From the NCBI GenBank assembly GCA_003584625.1, contig AP017647.1:559501-623500 (forward strand): a DNA stretch of 64,000 nucleotides. The letters are read 5' to 3'. Under the pieces are notes generated by a model that did no database searches, had not been told where the DNA came from, and saw only the letters and a list, made by a program, of their open reading frames with translations. Source of the DNA: Methanothermobacter sp. MT-2 (GTDB lineage Archaea; Methanobacteriota; Methanobacteria; Methanobacteriales; DSM-23052). Below, one piece after another: positions 62,845 through 64,000 of the stretch (its first letter is position 1; each line of letters opens with the position of its first letter). Made by a program: the position numbers and the translations under genes.

Positions 62845-64000
62845 ATGAAGATAATAGAGGGTGGAGTATGCGCCATAGACAACATACTCGCCGGAGGCCA
62901 TAAAAAAGGAAAATATGGCCTTGGCATAATATATACTGGTAAAAGCACTGCAGCAACCGTCTTCACATCTAACAAGATAAAAGCAGAACCACTAAAATTA
63001 ACCATGAAAAACTTAGAAGATGGAAGAATATCAGCCATAATAGCCAACAGCGGAAATGCAAATTGCTTCACAGGCCCCAAGGGCATGGAAGATGCCCAGA
63101 GAATGGCGAAACTCGCAGCAGATGGCCTTTCAATCCCTGAAAATGGGGTGGCTGTGGCATCCACAGGTGTCATAGGAAGAAAAATGCCCATGAACATAAT
63201 AGAAACCCTCACCCAAAAAGTTCTAAAAAACCTTGAAAATTCACCCAGAGGATCCAGAAAATTCGCAGAGGCTATAATGACCACAGACACATTCCCCAAA
63301 GAATTCGCAGTCGAATTCGAACTTGATGATGGTAACACGGCCAGAATAGGTGGTGTTGCCAAAGGTTCAGGTATGATAGCCCCTAACATGGCCACCATGC
63401 TATCCTTTATAACCACAGACGTGAAAGCATCACCATCCCAATTAAAAGAAGCCCTCAAAAAGGCCGTGGATGAAAGCTTCAACATGCTAATCATTGATGG
63501 AGATGAAAGCACCAATGACATGGTTATATTAGCAGCAACAGGAAAATCTGGGAAAATAGATGACAATTTCCAGGAAGCATTAAATCTTGTATGCAGGGAA
63601 CTTGCCAAGATGATAGCAAAGGATGGTGAAGGAGCAACAAAATACATGGAAGTGGAGGTTCTAAACGCCAAATCCAAAAAAGACGCCAGAAAAGCAGCTA
63701 AGACAGTTGCAAGCTCCCCACTCGTTAAAACAGCACTATTCGGAGCAGACCCCAACTGGGGGCGGATCATAGCAGCAATAGGATACTCAGGGGCCATGAT
63801 AAAAGAAGAAAATGTGTCTATCATCCTAGAAAGTGAAAATAGAAACATTGAACTTATAAAAGAAGGAAAGATCATAGCATCAGAAAACAGCAAAGAACTT
63901 AAAATAGCCGCAGATATTATGAGAGAAGATGAGATAAAAATCATAATAGACCTAGGAATAGGCAAAGAAAAAGCAAAAGCCTATGGCTGCGACCTAACAT
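62845..64000 (+). CDS. argJ: Bifunctional ornithine acetyltransferase / N-acetylglutamate synthase, end cut by window
   Basis: ArgJ moves the acetyl group from N-acetylornithine to glutamate in the arginine pathway. The 385 residues in view include FTSNKIKAEPLKLT, IIANSGNANCFTGPKG near residue 64, the self-cleavage region KGSGMIAPNMATMLSFITTD near 173 with the nucleophile Thr in ATML, and SPLVKTALFGADPNWGRII near 292. Only the last few residues should be missing. ATG at 62845 has AAGGAGG 9 nt upstream. The long frame on the other strand here is a shadow. Confidence 0.95.
   Translation, partial: MKIIEGGVCAIDNILAGGHKKGKYGLGIIYTGKSTAATVFTSNKIKAEPLKLTMKNLEDGRISAIIANSGNANCFTGPKGMEDAQRMAKLAADGLSIPENGVAVASTGVIGRKMPMNIIETLTQKVLKNLENSPRGSRKFAEAIMTTDTFPKEFAVEFELDDGNTARIGGVAKGSGMIAPNMATMLSFITTDVKASPSQLKEALKKAVDESFNMLIIDGDESTNDMVILAATGKSGKIDDNFQEALNLVCRELAKMIAKDGEGATKYMEVEVLNAKSKKDARKAAKTVASSPLVKTALFGADPNWGRIIAAIGYSGAMIKEENVSIILESENRNIELIKEGKIIASENSKELKIAADIMREDEIKIIIDLGIGKEKAKAYGCDLT

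Noticed and set aside
62451-63965. 504-codon frame on the minus strand
   Set aside because: It is a shadow of argJ, which is clear on the plus strand; the protein is serine/phenylalanine-rich without domains.
1-64000. CRISPR arrays, rRNA genes, insertion sequences and replication origin repeats
   Set aside because: I looked for regularly spaced repeats, rRNA landmarks, transposase motifs and clustered origin boxes and saw none; only one tRNA was found.

Overview
The window comes from a methanogenic archaeon of the order Methanobacteriales, most likely a relative of Methanothermobacter. Supporting evidence: a MraY-like transferase and a CarB-like ATP-grasp protein of the pseudomurein type, an F420H2 oxidase, a coenzyme F390 synthetase-like ligase, archaeosine tRNA-guanine transglycosylase, SRP19, archaeal NAC, archaeal TATA boxes and GGAGGTGAT-type ribosome binding sites. 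From memory (not checked), the gene order nikR-pheS-hemB-aroC and the rubredoxin-FprA-ferritin-Prx-Sod-F390 block resemble M. thermautotrophicus. All statements are from reading the sequence; no database search was run.

Layout. 1-3.5 kb: a leftward overlapping operon, nikR, methyltransferase, hydrogenase maturation protease, ATP-grasp, mraY-like (cut by the window start). 3.5-11.4 kb: a CBS protein behind an unusual leader, then a leftward housekeeping operon (DNA glycosylase, ferredoxin protein, hemB, CitG-like, pheS), an AIM24 protein and aroC. 11.7-25.1 kb: a surface-polymer island with a TagF/TagB-like glycerophosphotransferase, GpsA, a nucleotidyltransferase, a flippase, epimerases and many glycosyltransferases, ending at an antisense tRNA-Thr. 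25.1-27 kb: an MBL hydrolase with an apparent frameshift and a DUF2121 protein. 27-38.2 kb: an oxygen-defence island (thioredoxin-fold YyaL-like protein, a P-type ATPase relative without catalytic residues, rubrerythrin, superoxide reductase, two rubredoxins, FprA, ferritin, peroxiredoxin, superoxide dismutase, F390 synthetase-like protein). 38.4-46.1 kb: glmS, purCSQ, cobA, hemD, SRP19, a RecJ-like nuclease and a winged-helix regulator. 46.1-55 kb: a second polysaccharide island with a flippase, a glycyl radical enzyme plus activase, UDP-galactopyranose mutase and glycosyltransferases. 55-64 kb: a heliorhodopsin, an MnmC-like methyltransferase, tgtA, NAC, a phosphoesterase, an NYN nuclease, a membrane-anchored GTP cyclohydrolase III-like protein, a sequon-rich small protein and argJ (cut by the window end).

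The strongest leads are: a glycyl radical enzyme of the eliminase class inside a galactofuranose/flippase operon; a heliorhodopsin in a methanogen; a pseudo-P-type-ATPase (NKTGT instead of DKTGT) inside the oxygen-defence operon; a teichoic-acid-like glycerol-3-phosphate pathway in an organism whose lipids should use glycerol-1-phosphate; a duplicated structured leader ahead of two unrelated genes; and a possible +1 frameshift at TTT-C in the MBL gene.
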